Shown piece after piece: positions 15,445 to 23,941 of a DNA stretch of 33,667 nt (position 1 is its first letter; each line of letters starts with the position of its first letter). Source of the stretch: Saprospiraceae bacterium (GTDB lineage Bacteria > Bacteroidota > Bacteroidia > Chitinophagales > Saprospiraceae); assembly GCA_027488855.1 (NCBI GenBank), contig JAIYAV010000385.1, forward strand, positions 1 to 33,667. Reading direction: 5' to 3'. Under the pieces are notes generated by a model. That model ran no database searches. It had not been told where the DNA came from and worked only from the letters and a program-made list of their open reading frames with translations. Position numbers and translations under genes: made by a program.

Positions 15445-16428
15445 ATGTCTTTATCCCACATCTATTGGGGCATGATCGGCTGCGGGAACGTAACCGAGAA
15501 AAAAAGCGGCCCGGCATTCAGCAAAACGCCTCATTCTACGCTGGTGGCCGTGATGGCCCGCGATGGTGTCAAAGCCGCCGATTACGCCCAACGCCACCAA
15601 GTAGCCCGCTGGTACGACGATGTGGATGCCCTGCTGCAAGACCCAGAAGTGAACGCCATTTACATTGCAACACCCCCCAATGTCCACGCCGATTATGCCA
15701 TCCGGGCCATGCGCGCGGGCAAGGCGGTGTATGTGGAAAAGCCGATGGCCATGAACAGCGCTGAGTGCGCAGCAATGAACCAGGTGAGCCTGGAAACCGG
15801 GATGCCGCTTTTTGTAGCTTACTATCGACGGGCCTTACCCAATTTCCTCAAAATTCGGGAATTGGTCCACGCTGGCGTCATTGGCGACATTCGTTTTGTG
15901 CACCTGCGCATCCACAATCCACCACAAGCTGAGGAAATTGCGGAAAACCCTCAGCCGCGCTGGCGGGTCAATCCCGACATTTCCGGCGGCGGGCATTTCC
16001 ACGATCTGGCTTCTCACCAAGTGGATTTTTTGGAGTATTTGTTGGGCGACATCCATCAGGTGCAGGGCATGGCACGCAACCAGGCGGGGCTGTATGCTGC
16101 GGACGATATGGTGGTGGCCAATTTTGAATTTGCTTCAGGGGTATTGGGCTCGGGCACCTGGTGCTTTACGGTCAACCCGGAGCAGCGCACCGATAAAACC
16201 CAAATCATCGGTTCGAAAGGCAAAATCAGCTTTGCTTTTTTCAACGATTCGCCGATTCGGGTAGAAACGGCGGAGGGTTTGGTGGAATATCCGATTCCCT
16301 ACCCAGAGCATGTCCAACAACCTTTGATTGAAAGCATCGTGCAGGAATTGCGGGGGGAGGGGACTTGCTCCAGTAGTGGCATTAGTGGGGCCAGAGCGAA
16401 TTGGTGGTTGGATCAAATTGCAGGTTAA
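15445..16428 (+). CDS. Gfo/Idh/MocA-family oxidoreductase
   Basis: The 327-residue product starts with the NAD(P)-binding fold YWGMIGCGNVTEKK (residues 7-20). It continues through AIYIATPPNVHADYAIRAM to the family signature AVYVEKPMA (E98-K-P100), whose lysine contacts substrate. The C-terminal half is the mixed-sheet domain, with GGGHFHDLASHQVDFLEYLL holding the D-H-H catalytic region. It is a cytosolic dehydrogenase of a sugar or polyol. A TAAATTTG -7-like box lies at 15433-15440, only 4 nt before the ATG, hinting at a leaderless mRNA; the start codon is otherwise well placed before the Rossmann fold. Confidence 0.93.
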   Translation: MSLSHIYWGMIGCGNVTEKKSGPAFSKTPHSTLVAVMARDGVKAADYAQRHQVARWYDDVDALLQDPEVNAIYIATPPNVHADYAIRAMRAGKAVYVEKPMAMNSAECAAMNQVSLETGMPLFVAYYRRALPNFLKIRELVHAGVIGDIRFVHLRIHNPPQAEEIAENPQPRWRVNPDISGGGHFHDLASHQVDFLEYLLGDIHQVQGMARNQAGLYAADDMVVANFEFASGVLGSGTWCFTVNPEQRTDKTQIIGSKGKISFAFFNDSPIRVETAEGLVEYPIPYPEHVQQPLIESIVQELRGEGTCSSSGISGARANWWLDQIAG

Positions 16429-16514
16429 CAATGGATTAAATCCTTTCTTTTTAATATTTTGTGGAAAACCCGAAAAAATGCACGCCATTTGATTCATCTC
16501 TAAAACCCAATATC

Positions 16515-16922
16515 ATGAAAGACAAAATTGGCAGCAAAGCCAACCCGATGTTGCTTAAAACTCCACCGCTGTCCGGTGAATACACCATGCACGTGGATGA
16601 AAAAGACGGTAAAGAAATCTTGGTCTGTACCGTAGGGAAAACCGTTTTGCACTACGATATCCGCTGCCTGGAAGACCTGCATGCCATGCTCAAAGCCCAC
16701 GGCGACTGGATGGAACTCGGCAGTGCTGATGAGCAAAAACCCGCCAAAGAAGGTACCGTAGAAGCCTGGGGCCGTGCCGCAAACAACCCGGTAGGAGGGT
16801 GGTATGGCTTGAAAAAAGGCTATCGTGGCCGTTTTGGCATGTACGTTCCGCCGCTGATGGAGGCATTGGGGCTGGCTGAAGTGACGCATGATGCGAAGGG
16901 GAACAAGATGCGGGCGATTTAA
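16515..16922 (+). CDS. Conserved hypothetical protein (DUF6855-like)
   Basis: From the ATG at 16515 the 135-residue product begins MKDKIGSKANPMLLKTPPLS. It contains LVCTVGKTVLHYDIRCLEDL, HAMLKAHGDWMELGSADEQK and GGWYGLKKGYRGRFGMYVPP. I recall this highly conserved small cytosolic protein in several bacterial phyla as a domain of unknown function (possibly DUF6855), often annotated only as hypothetical. The repeated G/W/Y pattern is distinctive, but no catalytic motif is known to me. The 18 codons upstream in frame lack the family start and are not included. It is 86 nt downstream of the oxidoreductase gene. Confidence 0.75.
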   Translation: MKDKIGSKANPMLLKTPPLSGEYTMHVDEKDGKEILVCTVGKTVLHYDIRCLEDLHAMLKAHGDWMELGSADEQKPAKEGTVEAWGRAANNPVGGWYGLKKGYRGRFGMYVPPLMEALGLAEVTHDAKGNKMRAI

Positions 16923-16945
16923 GCGCTTTTTATATATCTTTAGTC

Positions 16946-17188
16946 ATGAACAACAACAAACACTACCGCAATTGGATGATCCAGGCTCCACTGGGTCTGG
17001 TTATCCTCGGGTTTGGGGTCTGCCTGGTGGCGGAATCGGCCATGCTCAAAGCCTCGGGCGCATCCTGGATGGAATGGGTGCCTGCTGGCACGATTTCCCT
17101 TTGCGTCTTTAACTCAGGGCTGTGTATTTTTGGCAATTCTATTCTGGAACGGGTTCGGTATGAGCGGGAGGTTGAAGGGGGGAAGTGA
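16946..17188 (+). CDS. Small two-helix membrane protein
   Basis: The 80-residue product has hydrophobic segments at about residues 13-30 (APLGLVILGFGVCLVAESA) and 44-65 (WVPAGTISLCVFNSGLCIFG). A charged tail ERVRYEREVEGGK would lie in the cytoplasm. No family is recognised. It starts 23 nt after the preceding gene. A TATCTTTA -7-like box (16935-16942) ends 3 nt before its ATG, the same geometry as for the oxidoreductase gene. Confidence 0.65.
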   Translation: MNNNKHYRNWMIQAPLGLVILGFGVCLVAESAMLKASGASWMEWVPAGTISLCVFNSGLCIFGNSILERVRYEREVEGGK

Positions 17189-17266
17189 GTTCAGGGTGCT
17201 AATTGTTTTTTATTAAAACCAGGGAAAAAATCTGAAATCTTTTGCCGATGTTTGTATGGTCTTTAA

Positions 17267-18922
17267 ATGGGTAGGAGAATGACGGAAGGACAATATACCG
17301 AAAAAAAATCGCTACGCAAAGTGATGGGCAAAACAGCCGACTGGGCAGAGTTAGCCAAAGACTGTGTTTGCTTTGCCAACTCACGGGGAGGAGTTATTCT
17401 AGTTGGAATCGAAGATAAAGAGGCTTCCCCTTTTAACAACCAAATCATTGATCCTGATCTTCCTTTTAAAATCAGAAAGAAAATCTCTGAGCATACTGTC
17501 AATGTAGGGGTAAACGCAACTATTCAAACTGCTGAGAATGGAGGGCAATTCATTGAATTAAAGATTCTACCCAGTTCCTCTACCATTGCCAGCACCAGCG
17601 ATGGAAAGTATTATTATCGCAGTGCCGATACTTGTATGCCACTACTACCAGATGAATTGTCCAGGTTATTTACCGATAAACCTTCTTTTATATGGGAAAC
17701 TAAGCGAACCCGTATATCTAAAGATCGAATTGATCAACAAAAACTGGATAATTTTGTACGAGACATTAAAGCTTCTCAGAGAGTCTCGCGACATGTCAAA
17801 GACAAATCCATAGAAGAGCTATTGGATCATTATCATTTTGTAGATGGCGATGTCTTGACAAATCTAGGGGTGCTCTGGCTTGGCAAGCGCAACGACCGAT
17901 CCAACCTCTCATATGCACCAACTATCCAATTTTTTAAATTTGATGAGCGTGGTGAAAAAGTCAATCGCCTTTTATGGGATGATCATTCGCTCAACCCCAA
18001 AGAACTCATTGAGGCGGTTTGGACTCAAATACCCGATTGGAAAGAAGGTGTAGACGTACCAGATGGAATGTTTCGCCGTTTCGTTTCCAATTATGAAGAA
18101 GCGGTTGTGCGTGAATTAATGGCCAATGCGCTAGTGCATCGCCCTTACACAATGCGTGGCGATGTGTACATCAACCTTTATCCAGATCGATTGGAAGTAG
18201 TCAACCCTGGCTTATTCCCTATTGGTATTACCCCCCAAAACATCCTGCATAAAAATGCCCGCCGGAATGAAAAACTGGCCCAAGTGTTCTATGATTTACA
18301 CCTGATGGATAAGGAAGGATCGGGCATTGATAAAATTTTTGAATTGCTGCTGACCAGCGGAAAACCTGTTCCGATTCCTTTTCAAGGGGATGATTATGTG
18401 CAACTGACCATACAGCGTAGAATCAGCAAACCCGACATACTTTCCTTTATCAAAAGAGCTGCAGAAGAGTTTCAATTGACTCAAAAAGAATTAATTTGCC
18501 TAGGCTTGATTGCCCAACACAATAGCCTTTCTGCACTGGAGTTTTCGGAAGTACTTCAATTTCCTGATCAACCGAATGCTATTCGACATTGGTTGGGAAG
18601 ATTAATCGAACTGGGGATTATTCAATCCAAAGGCAAAACGAGAGGGACTGAATATTTTGTCAATCCTGACTTTCTTAAAAAAGCCAATTTTAAAGGTAAA
18701 ACAACTTTGAAAACAATTGAACCTCATCGATTGAGAGAGTTGATTTTGCACGATTTAGGAATTTATCAGCCTTCTTCTACTGGGGAAATTCAGCAGCGAA
18801 TTGGGTTGGAAATTCCAATCAATAAAATTAGAAAACTCATCTACCAAATGGTTGATGAAGGGATTTTAGCATATGAAGGCACATATCGTGACCGAAAATA
18901 TTTTACTGTCCAAAAAATGTGA
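17267..18922 (+). CDS. AlbA_2 (Schlafen-like) and HATPase-type regulator
   Basis: The 551-residue product begins with an AlbA_2/Schlafen-like domain (about residues 5-130), with ELAKDCVCFANSRGGVILVG as signature. A GHKL-type ATPase module follows at about 270-370, with VVRELMANALVHRPYTMRGD supplying the asparagine. LEVVNPGLFPIGI is its G-containing lid start. Its C-terminal third carries two winged-helix-like segments (LTQKELICLGLIAQHNSLSA and PSSTGEIQQRIGLEIPINKI). Such proteins are annotated as ATP-dependent or putative transcriptional regulators, and some AlbA_2 proteins act in phage defence. Either ATG at 17267 or at 17279 may be the start; the second lies 1 nt after AGGAGA, too near to act as a ribosome site. 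No partner gene is evident. Confidence 0.82.
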   Translation: MGRRMTEGQYTEKKSLRKVMGKTADWAELAKDCVCFANSRGGVILVGIEDKEASPFNNQIIDPDLPFKIRKKISEHTVNVGVNATIQTAENGGQFIELKILPSSSTIASTSDGKYYYRSADTCMPLLPDELSRLFTDKPSFIWETKRTRISKDRIDQQKLDNFVRDIKASQRVSRHVKDKSIEELLDHYHFVDGDVLTNLGVLWLGKRNDRSNLSYAPTIQFFKFDERGEKVNRLLWDDHSLNPKELIEAVWTQIPDWKEGVDVPDGMFRRFVSNYEEAVVRELMANALVHRPYTMRGDVYINLYPDRLEVVNPGLFPIGITPQNILHKNARRNEKLAQVFYDLHLMDKEGSGIDKIFELLLTSGKPVPIPFQGDDYVQLTIQRRISKPDILSFIKRAAEEFQLTQKELICLGLIAQHNSLSALEFSEVLQFPDQPNAIRHWLGRLIELGIIQSKGKTRGTEYFVNPDFLKKANFKGKTTLKTIEPHRLRELILHDLGIYQPSSTGEIQQRIGLEIPINKIRKLIYQMVDEGILAYEGTYRDRKYFTVQKM

Positions 18923-19300
18923 AATAAATGGACTTTTTCGAGAAAAAATCTATATAAATGGACAGTAAAAAATGGAAAATATTCATTTTCAATTAATTAT
19001 ATTGGCTTTTTTGTGTGAAATAAATCCCTTTTTTCTCGACGATTTAGACTTTTACCGCGCAATAACACACTTTGCTGGAAAAATCTAGAACCACCACGCG
19101 CCATGACCGAACAAGAAAGCAATGACCATCATCACCCTCATCAAAAACGGCCAAACCCTGCCCAAGTCCTGACACTATATGCTCTTTTCCAATGAGGAAG
19201 AGATTCTAGTAAAGTACTGGAAGTAGTGGTGCGACCTGAATTAAACCATCATCCCCAAACCCAGTCCAAGTGCCATTGCTCATTCCCGAAATAACATGGC
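18923..19300. other. Gene-free stretch with small direct and inverted repeats
   Basis: This 378-nt AT-rich gap shows TGTGAAATAAAT twice (18918-18929, overlapping the preceding stop, and 19014-19025). It also has an inverted pair CGAGAAAAAA (18939-18948) and TTTTTTCTCG (19029-19038). The plus-strand stretch around 19118-19230 reads like broken coding sequence (ITLIKNGQTLPKS, stop, HYMLFSNEEEILVKYWK, stop), perhaps a decayed small gene. No intact gene is supported. Confidence 0.3.
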
Positions 19301-20434
19301 ATGAAGACCCTAAAATTTACCCTACTCTTTTTGATGATCTGGCTGAATTACACTGCCCTTTTTAGCCAAAAAGATTCCATTTTTGACCAGGGCGAGTACC
19401 GCAACTACATTGTACACCTGCCCAAAAACTACAAACCGAGTACCCGCTACCCACTGATTTTGAATTTGCACGGCCTCAATTCCAACGCAGCCCAACAACA
19501 AACCTATTCCCAGTTTGATAAAATTGCCGATACCGCAAATTTTATCGTGGTCTACCCCAACGCCATTGGCGGCTCCTGGAGCTTCACCGGAGACAAGGAT
19601 GTTAATTTTTTGAGCCACCTGGTTGATTCCTTGAAAAAAGACTATTCCATCAACAATAGCTTATTTGCTACGGGCATGTCGATGGGCGGTTTTATGTCGT
19701 ACCGACTGGCTTGTGCCATCCCGCTCAAAGCGATAGGTGTAGTTTCGGGCAACATGAGCACCAACTTGCAAAACAATTGCCCCCTGCCTACGGGGTTGCC
19801 GTTGATTCATTTCCACGGCACTACCGATCCCCTGGTCAATTACAACGGCACGATTGGCATCCCTCCCGTAGAAACAACCATCAAATGGTGGGTGGATCGA
19901 AACAAATGTACCAAAACACCCACCATTACACCCATTCCCAATACCAATGCCAATGACGGATCCACGGCGGAGCAATATGTCTATGGTAATGGGACGAACA
20001 AGAGTGAAGTCATTTTTTACAAAATCACCAATGGAGGCCATACCTGGCCAGGCGCGCCAACGAATTTACCGTTCGGCAATACCAACCAAGACCTCAATGC
20101 AAGTCAACTGATCTGGGCTTTTTTCAAACGGTATTCCAGCATTAACGTTGCGACCGCGGTTGCAGACCCGAAAAAGATTGAACGCATCCTGGTGTTTCCC
20201 AATCCAGCTCAAGAACAAATCAATGTGCAGTTTTTAGAACGCGGTTTGGATGCAGCGGCTGAACTTTTTTTGTACAATAGTTATGGCCAAATAGTGTTCA
20301 AACAAGAAATTGAAAACCCAAATACGCCAATCTCCATTCGGGTATCAGGCTTCCCAAAAGGAGTGTATTTTCTTTGTATCAAAACCGAACAACACCAATT
20401 GTACCATCAAAAAATAGTGGTAGGTTTGAAATAG
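19301..20434 (+). CDS. Secreted PHB-depolymerase-like esterase with T9SS sorting domain
   Basis: The 377-residue product has a signal peptide (about 1-22) and an alpha/beta-hydrolase domain of the PHB-depolymerase/feruloyl-esterase (LpqC-like) type. The oxyanion region is NLHGLNSNAAQ, the nucleophile elbow is G-M-S127-M-G, and the acid and base are probably D176 (HGTTDPLVNYNG) and H247 (NGGHTWPG). From about residue 298 a type IX sorting domain follows (ILVFPNPAQEQINVQF, LYNSYGQIVFKQEI, GFPKGVYFLCI and a basic end). It should be exported by T9SS and either anchored or released, where it would cleave an ester-linked polymer or side chain. No T9SS machinery is in the window. Confidence 0.9.
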   Translation: MKTLKFTLLFLMIWLNYTALFSQKDSIFDQGEYRNYIVHLPKNYKPSTRYPLILNLHGLNSNAAQQQTYSQFDKIADTANFIVVYPNAIGGSWSFTGDKDVNFLSHLVDSLKKDYSINNSLFATGMSMGGFMSYRLACAIPLKAIGVVSGNMSTNLQNNCPLPTGLPLIHFHGTTDPLVNYNGTIGIPPVETTIKWWVDRNKCTKTPTITPIPNTNANDGSTAEQYVYGNGTNKSEVIFYKITNGGHTWPGAPTNLPFGNTNQDLNASQLIWAFFKRYSSINVATAVADPKKIERILVFPNPAQEQINVQFLERGLDAAAELFLYNSYGQIVFKQEIENPNTPISIRVSGFPKGVYFLCIKTEQHQLYHQKIVVGLK

Positions 20435-20439
20435 TACCT

Positions 20440-20531
20440 GGTTTTAGGCTGGAGTGAAAACGGGTATATTATCTTTAGGCCAGTACAAAGTTGCCTAAAA
20501 TTGCTTGATGCCCCAAATCAAGCCTAAAACC
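20440..20531 (+). promoter_or_regulatory. Nested inverted repeats around a -7-like box, leader of the LCIB-type gene
   Basis: GGTTTTAGGCT (20440-20450) pairs perfectly with AGCCTAAAACC (20521-20531), enclosing TTAGGC (20475-20480)/GCCTAA (20493-20498). GCTTGAT (20503-20509) also pairs with ATCAAGC (20517-20523). A TATCTTTA box matching the Bacteroidota -7 consensus lies at 20470-20477. Transcripts starting near 20485 would carry the GCTTGAT hairpin just before the ATG at 20539. This could be an operator array or an RNA switch; which one is not resolved. Confidence 0.4.
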
Positions 20532-20538
20532 ACCAATT

Positions 20539-21297
20539 ATGAAAAAACGCGAAAAACTCGCCATCATCCGCCAATACTATCATGACGCCATCACCACCAT
20601 TGATGGGGTCAATCGCTTGATCGATTTTGTGGAGGAAACATTAGACCTGGAGCCAGGACAAGTCATGCTGGCCGATAGCATTTGTAGCGACGATGTCAAC
20701 AGCATCCAGTACCCTGCCCGTGCCCACGAGTTTTTAGGCCCTTTTAAAATGGGCGGCCTGGATGGATTTCCTTTCACCGGGCTTACCGGGATGGGCGCTT
20801 TTGCCAGCCATGTACCCGACGATGGGGCAGTGTTTGTGTACTACGGACCACACGTGGGCGTATCCAAAAATGGTGCCTTTGGAGAAATTCACCGGATTGG
20901 GCAAAGCAAAAACTCGGGATGTTGTGGCGCGGCCAAGGGGGCGCTGAACAAACTGATCAACGGCCAGGTTACTGCCGGGAATGTGACCGACATGGACTAC
21001 CAGATGAATACCATTGAGCAAATTTTGCTGAAGGAAAAAGAGCGCGTCCTGAGCGCGGCGATCCCACTGAAAGAGGCCACCGAAGTCATTTATGAGGCCA
21101 TCGACCGTCGGATAGAAGAGCTGGTAGCGGCAACCCAGTACAATTGCCGCTACGTTATTTTGATGGGCGCTGTTCTGATCAACAGTGACTCGGATATGGG
21201 CTCGTTCAACTGTGCCCGCAAGTTTGATGTCATCAATCTAAAAACGAACGAACGCCAGAGTTTACTCCATCTATTGAAGCCAAACCCGATCAATTAA
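20539..21297 (+). CDS. LCIB/C-type beta-carbonic-anhydrase homologue
   Basis: The 252-residue product matches the limiting-CO2-inducible B/C (LCIB_C_CA) fold family, first known from algae. ADSICSDDVN gives the first zinc cysteine (C49). The long signature MGGLDGFPFTGLTGMGAFAS ends in H91 (HVPDDG), followed by YYGPHVGVSKNG and SGCCGAAKGAL, which provides the second zinc cysteine (C128 or C129). Residues 140-252 are a helical region with YVILMGAVLINSDSDMGSF. It probably hydrates CO2 in the cytosol, although not every homologue has activity. Its end overlaps the 3' end of the opposite-strand cytochrome peroxidase gene by 8 nt. The leader contains the nested repeats described separately. Confidence 0.82.
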   Translation: MKKREKLAIIRQYYHDAITTIDGVNRLIDFVEETLDLEPGQVMLADSICSDDVNSIQYPARAHEFLGPFKMGGLDGFPFTGLTGMGAFASHVPDDGAVFVYYGPHVGVSKNGAFGEIHRIGQSKNSGCCGAAKGALNKLINGQVTAGNVTDMDYQMNTIEQILLKEKERVLSAAIPLKEATEVIYEAIDRRIEELVAATQYNCRYVILMGAVLINSDSDMGSFNCARKFDVINLKTNERQSLLHLLKPNPIN

Positions 21298-22516
21298 AAG
21301 GATTGGCGTAGCGGGCATCTTTGGTGATCGACTCGTCGGTCAAGGTCTTGAGGAAAGCCACGAGCGCTTTCTTTTCAATCGCATTCAGGTTCATTTTGAG
21401 CGGCTTGCCATCCTTGTCGATGAATTTGGGGTCGAGCTCAGGATGAGCCTGAATGCCACTGTTGTAGTGATCAACCACTTGATCCAGGCTAACAAAACGA
21501 CCATCGTGCATGTAAGGTCCGGTCAGGCCCACGTTGCGCAAGCTGGGAATGCGGAAGCTGCCATTGTTCTTGCCTTTGTCTTTGGCCGAAAGCTCCAGAC
21601 CAATCACCGCAGTCCCACCAATTTCAGGTGAGCCATAAGGATCGTTGGAATGGGGATTGTCGGGTGCGGAAAAATTACTTCCCGCGTGGCATTCTGAACA
21701 CTTGGCTTTGGAACTAAAGAACAGGGCACGGCCCATTTTTTCCAGTTCGGTGAAATTGTTGAAATTGCTGGCCACCCCTTTGTCGAATTTGGAGTTGCTG
21801 GAAATGATGGAACAAACAAACTGGGCCATCGCATCCGCAATTTTGGTGCTGTTGATCGCTGATTTGCCATAAGCTTTGGCAAAAAGTTCGGGATAGAAGT
21901 TGGTTGCCGCTAATTTTTTTTCCAATACCTCCATCGATTCCATGCCCATTTCGATGTGGTTGCGTACGGGCTCCAGGGCCAGTTGCGTCACGGAATGTAC
22001 GCGGGAATCCCAAAACAGGTTGTGGTTCAAGCCGGAATTGATGATGGCCATCGAGTTGCGCGGGGTGATTTTGCCCCCAAAGCCCTTGCTGAATTGGGCG
22101 TTATCCGAAAAGGCCAACTCCTGCTTGTGGCAGGAGGCGCAAGAGATCGAATTGTTGATGGACAAACGGGTATCGTAAAACAACACTCGACCTAGAGTTG
22201 CCCCATGGTTACTGACCACCGGATTGGGAGGGCCTAAAGTAACGAAAGTATTATTGATCAGATTAGGATTGATAACATTGGGGCTGTTCATTAGTCCTGG
22301 ATTAGGTTTTACCCCAGGCTGCCCAAAAATATTGTTGCTAAAGCTCAAGAAGGTGTTCTTCATGTGCTCAGGCATCTGTAAGGACGCATAATCCATCACC
22401 TGATCCGGCAAATTGGGCTCCGCCAGGGAATCCTCAAATTCCATTTCTTCATAACACGCAGTCAAGCCGATAATCAGGCCAATCGTGAGTAAAGAGAGTA
22501 GCGTAATTTTCTTCAT
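21290..22516 (-). CDS. Di-haem cytochrome c peroxidase family lipoprotein
   Basis: The 408-residue product begins with a lipoprotein signal (lipobox LTAC, C21). It contains the two CxxCH haem sites expected for the CCP/MauG family: C126-A-S-C-H130 in SINNSISCASCHKQELAFSD and C273-S-E-C-H277 in KAKCSECHAGSNF. Between them LFWDSRVHSVTQLALEPVRN is characteristic, and SFRIPSLRNVGLTGPYMHDG is the C-terminal family block. It probably reduces hydrogen peroxide in the periplasm, or modifies another protein as MauG does. It is last in a minus-strand run after two barrel-like genes, with 30 nt between, so the three probably share a transcript. Confidence 0.94.
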   Translation of the reverse strand: MKKITLLSLLTIGLIIGLTACYEEMEFEDSLAEPNLPDQVMDYASLQMPEHMKNTFLSFSNNIFGQPGVKPNPGLMNSPNVINPNLINNTFVTLGPPNPVVSNHGATLGRVLFYDTRLSINNSISCASCHKQELAFSDNAQFSKGFGGKITPRNSMAIINSGLNHNLFWDSRVHSVTQLALEPVRNHIEMGMESMEVLEKKLAATNFYPELFAKAYGKSAINSTKIADAMAQFVCSIISSNSKFDKGVASNFNNFTELEKMGRALFFSSKAKCSECHAGSNFSAPDNPHSNDPYGSPEIGGTAVIGLELSAKDKGKNNGSFRIPSLRNVGLTGPYMHDGRFVSLDQVVDHYNSGIQAHPELDPKFIDKDGKPLKMNLNAIEKKALVAFLKTLTDESITKDARYANPFN

Positions 22517-22546
22517 AAGACAGGTGGTTATTGAGCTATAAAAGAA

Positions 22547-23164
22547 TTATTCATTATTGTAACGACGCTCTTGTTTGGGCGACCAAAAATTGAGATTGAG
22601 GGCTACTGGTGGAATGAACTCGAATTTGGCCCCCACGCCCGTCATTCCTAAAACAAGCGCAGTTTCCAGCGAAAGACTCACTTTAGGAGAAACGAAAAAA
22701 TCGACACCCCAATGTGGTCCGCCGCCTAAAAAAACTTCATCGTTGGGTTTAGAACCTGGAGTATTAAAATCGCCAGTACTGTAATAACCACTAAACCCTC
22801 GGGTGTAGCCCCAACGGGGGTTGATGCGTCGGTAACTTTCAAACCCCAGGCGAACATTGAAAAATGCTTGGACTGGACTTGCATCATCTGTATCAGAAAG
22901 ATCAACACCCAGACTTATTTTAAAGCCTTTCAATTTGTCATTTTTTTGCACGTAACTCCGCCAATTCACATAATAAGGCCCCGTTACCCGTGGATCTGAA
23001 CGGTTAAAGGGAATCAGCTGCACCAACAGCGGGGTAGTATTGAATCCCATCACCTTGTATCCCCCAGCGGGCAAAAAACGATCTGGCTCGTTTTGAGCAC
23101 TCAACACGTTTGCCATCAATAGGCCAATGAACAGGCTTGCGGTAAGTATCGTCGGGTAGCGCAT
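22547..23164 (-). CDS. Barrel-like outer-membrane protein, hypothetical
   Basis: From the ATG at 23164 the 205-residue product starts MRYPTILTASLFIGLLMANV followed by LSAQ, a signal peptide with AQ cleavage. The rest alternates strands such as FKISLGVDLSDTD, FFNVRLGFESYRRI, HWGVDFFVSPKVSLSLETAL and FIPPVALNLNFW, typical of a small outer-membrane beta-barrel. No named family is recognised. The gene starts 2 nt after the stop of the preceding gene, so the two are translationally linked. A frame starting at TTG 23170 adds two residues and is not favoured. Confidence 0.7.
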   Translation of the reverse strand: MRYPTILTASLFIGLLMANVLSAQNEPDRFLPAGGYKVMGFNTTPLLVQLIPFNRSDPRVTGPYYVNWRSYVQKNDKLKGFKISLGVDLSDTDDASPVQAFFNVRLGFESYRRINPRWGYTRGFSGYYSTGDFNTPGSKPNDEVFLGGGPHWGVDFFVSPKVSLSLETALVLGMTGVGAKFEFIPPVALNLNFWSPKQERRYNNE

Positions 23165-23166
23165 GG

Positions 23167-23811
23167 TCAAAAGCGGAAAAACACGTACAAAGAATTCGGT
23201 ATCGAAGGCAGGATTTCAAACTGCCGGATCTTCTGCTCGGTCGGAGGGACTCCCGGATCGGTCTGATCCTTTTCTTTCCCCGAACTCGCCATTCCATACA
23301 AACTACTTTCGGTACTCAGCATGATTTTGGGCGTCAGGTGAAACATCAAACCCATCAAAGGGCCTCCACCAAAACCAGTGCTGTTGCTGCCCAGTTCAAT
23401 CGTTCCACCGTTGGTATTGAAATCAACATCTTCCTGTTGATAGCGCATGATGGCATCAAGACCGTAATAAAAGCTGAATTTTTTAGTCAAAGTCCTTCGC
23501 CATTCCAGTCCTGCACGCAGGTGAAAATCCCGCTCATTGATCAGGCGTTGGCCCGTATTGGTGGCTTCTTCTCGATTGCGCAAACGGGCATTGAAACCCG
23601 CGCGAAAAGTACTGCGAGCACTAGGAATTTTAAGGCTGAACAAGTAAGGATCAGTTGGCAAACCCTGACCCCCGGAATTGAAAAAACCAGCGAGGGTTTG
23701 GGTAATGTTCATGCCCAATTCCAGCTTTGGCCAATACAATAAGGTATCCTGAGCAGCGAGCTTCCCCCATACCGTCGTCATCACCAGCAGTAAAAACACC
23801 TGTCGCAACAT
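23167..23811 (-). CDS. Barrel-like outer-membrane protein, hypothetical
   Basis: With the ATG at 23811 the 214-residue product starts MLRQVFLLLVMTTVWGKLAA, a signal peptide ending AAQ. Amphipathic strands follow (FHLRAGLEWRRTLTKKFSFY, YGLDAIMRYQQEDVDF, GPLMGLMFHLTPKIMLSTES), and the protein ends in YVFFRF, the C-terminal phenylalanine common in barrel proteins inserted by the BAM machinery. Its layout resembles the product of the next gene, so the two may be distant paralogues. It leads the run that ends with the cytochrome peroxidase. The 21 extra codons upstream in frame are not needed. Confidence 0.7.
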   Translation of the reverse strand: MLRQVFLLLVMTTVWGKLAAQDTLLYWPKLELGMNITQTLAGFFNSGGQGLPTDPYLFSLKIPSARSTFRAGFNARLRNREEATNTGQRLINERDFHLRAGLEWRRTLTKKFSFYYGLDAIMRYQQEDVDFNTNGGTIELGSNSTGFGGGPLMGLMFHLTPKIMLSTESSLYGMASSGKEKDQTDPGVPPTEQKIRQFEILPSIPNSLYVFFRF

Positions 23812-23941
23812 CCTGTGTAGTTGTAGTATTGGTAAAAATACCGCAATTCGCTGTAAAACCAAGCATTTAAACAAGGTGAAGTGGGAATAGGAAGCTACTT
23901 TAACACAAGACGAGGATCAGGGGAAAAGCGTTGGCGTTTTT

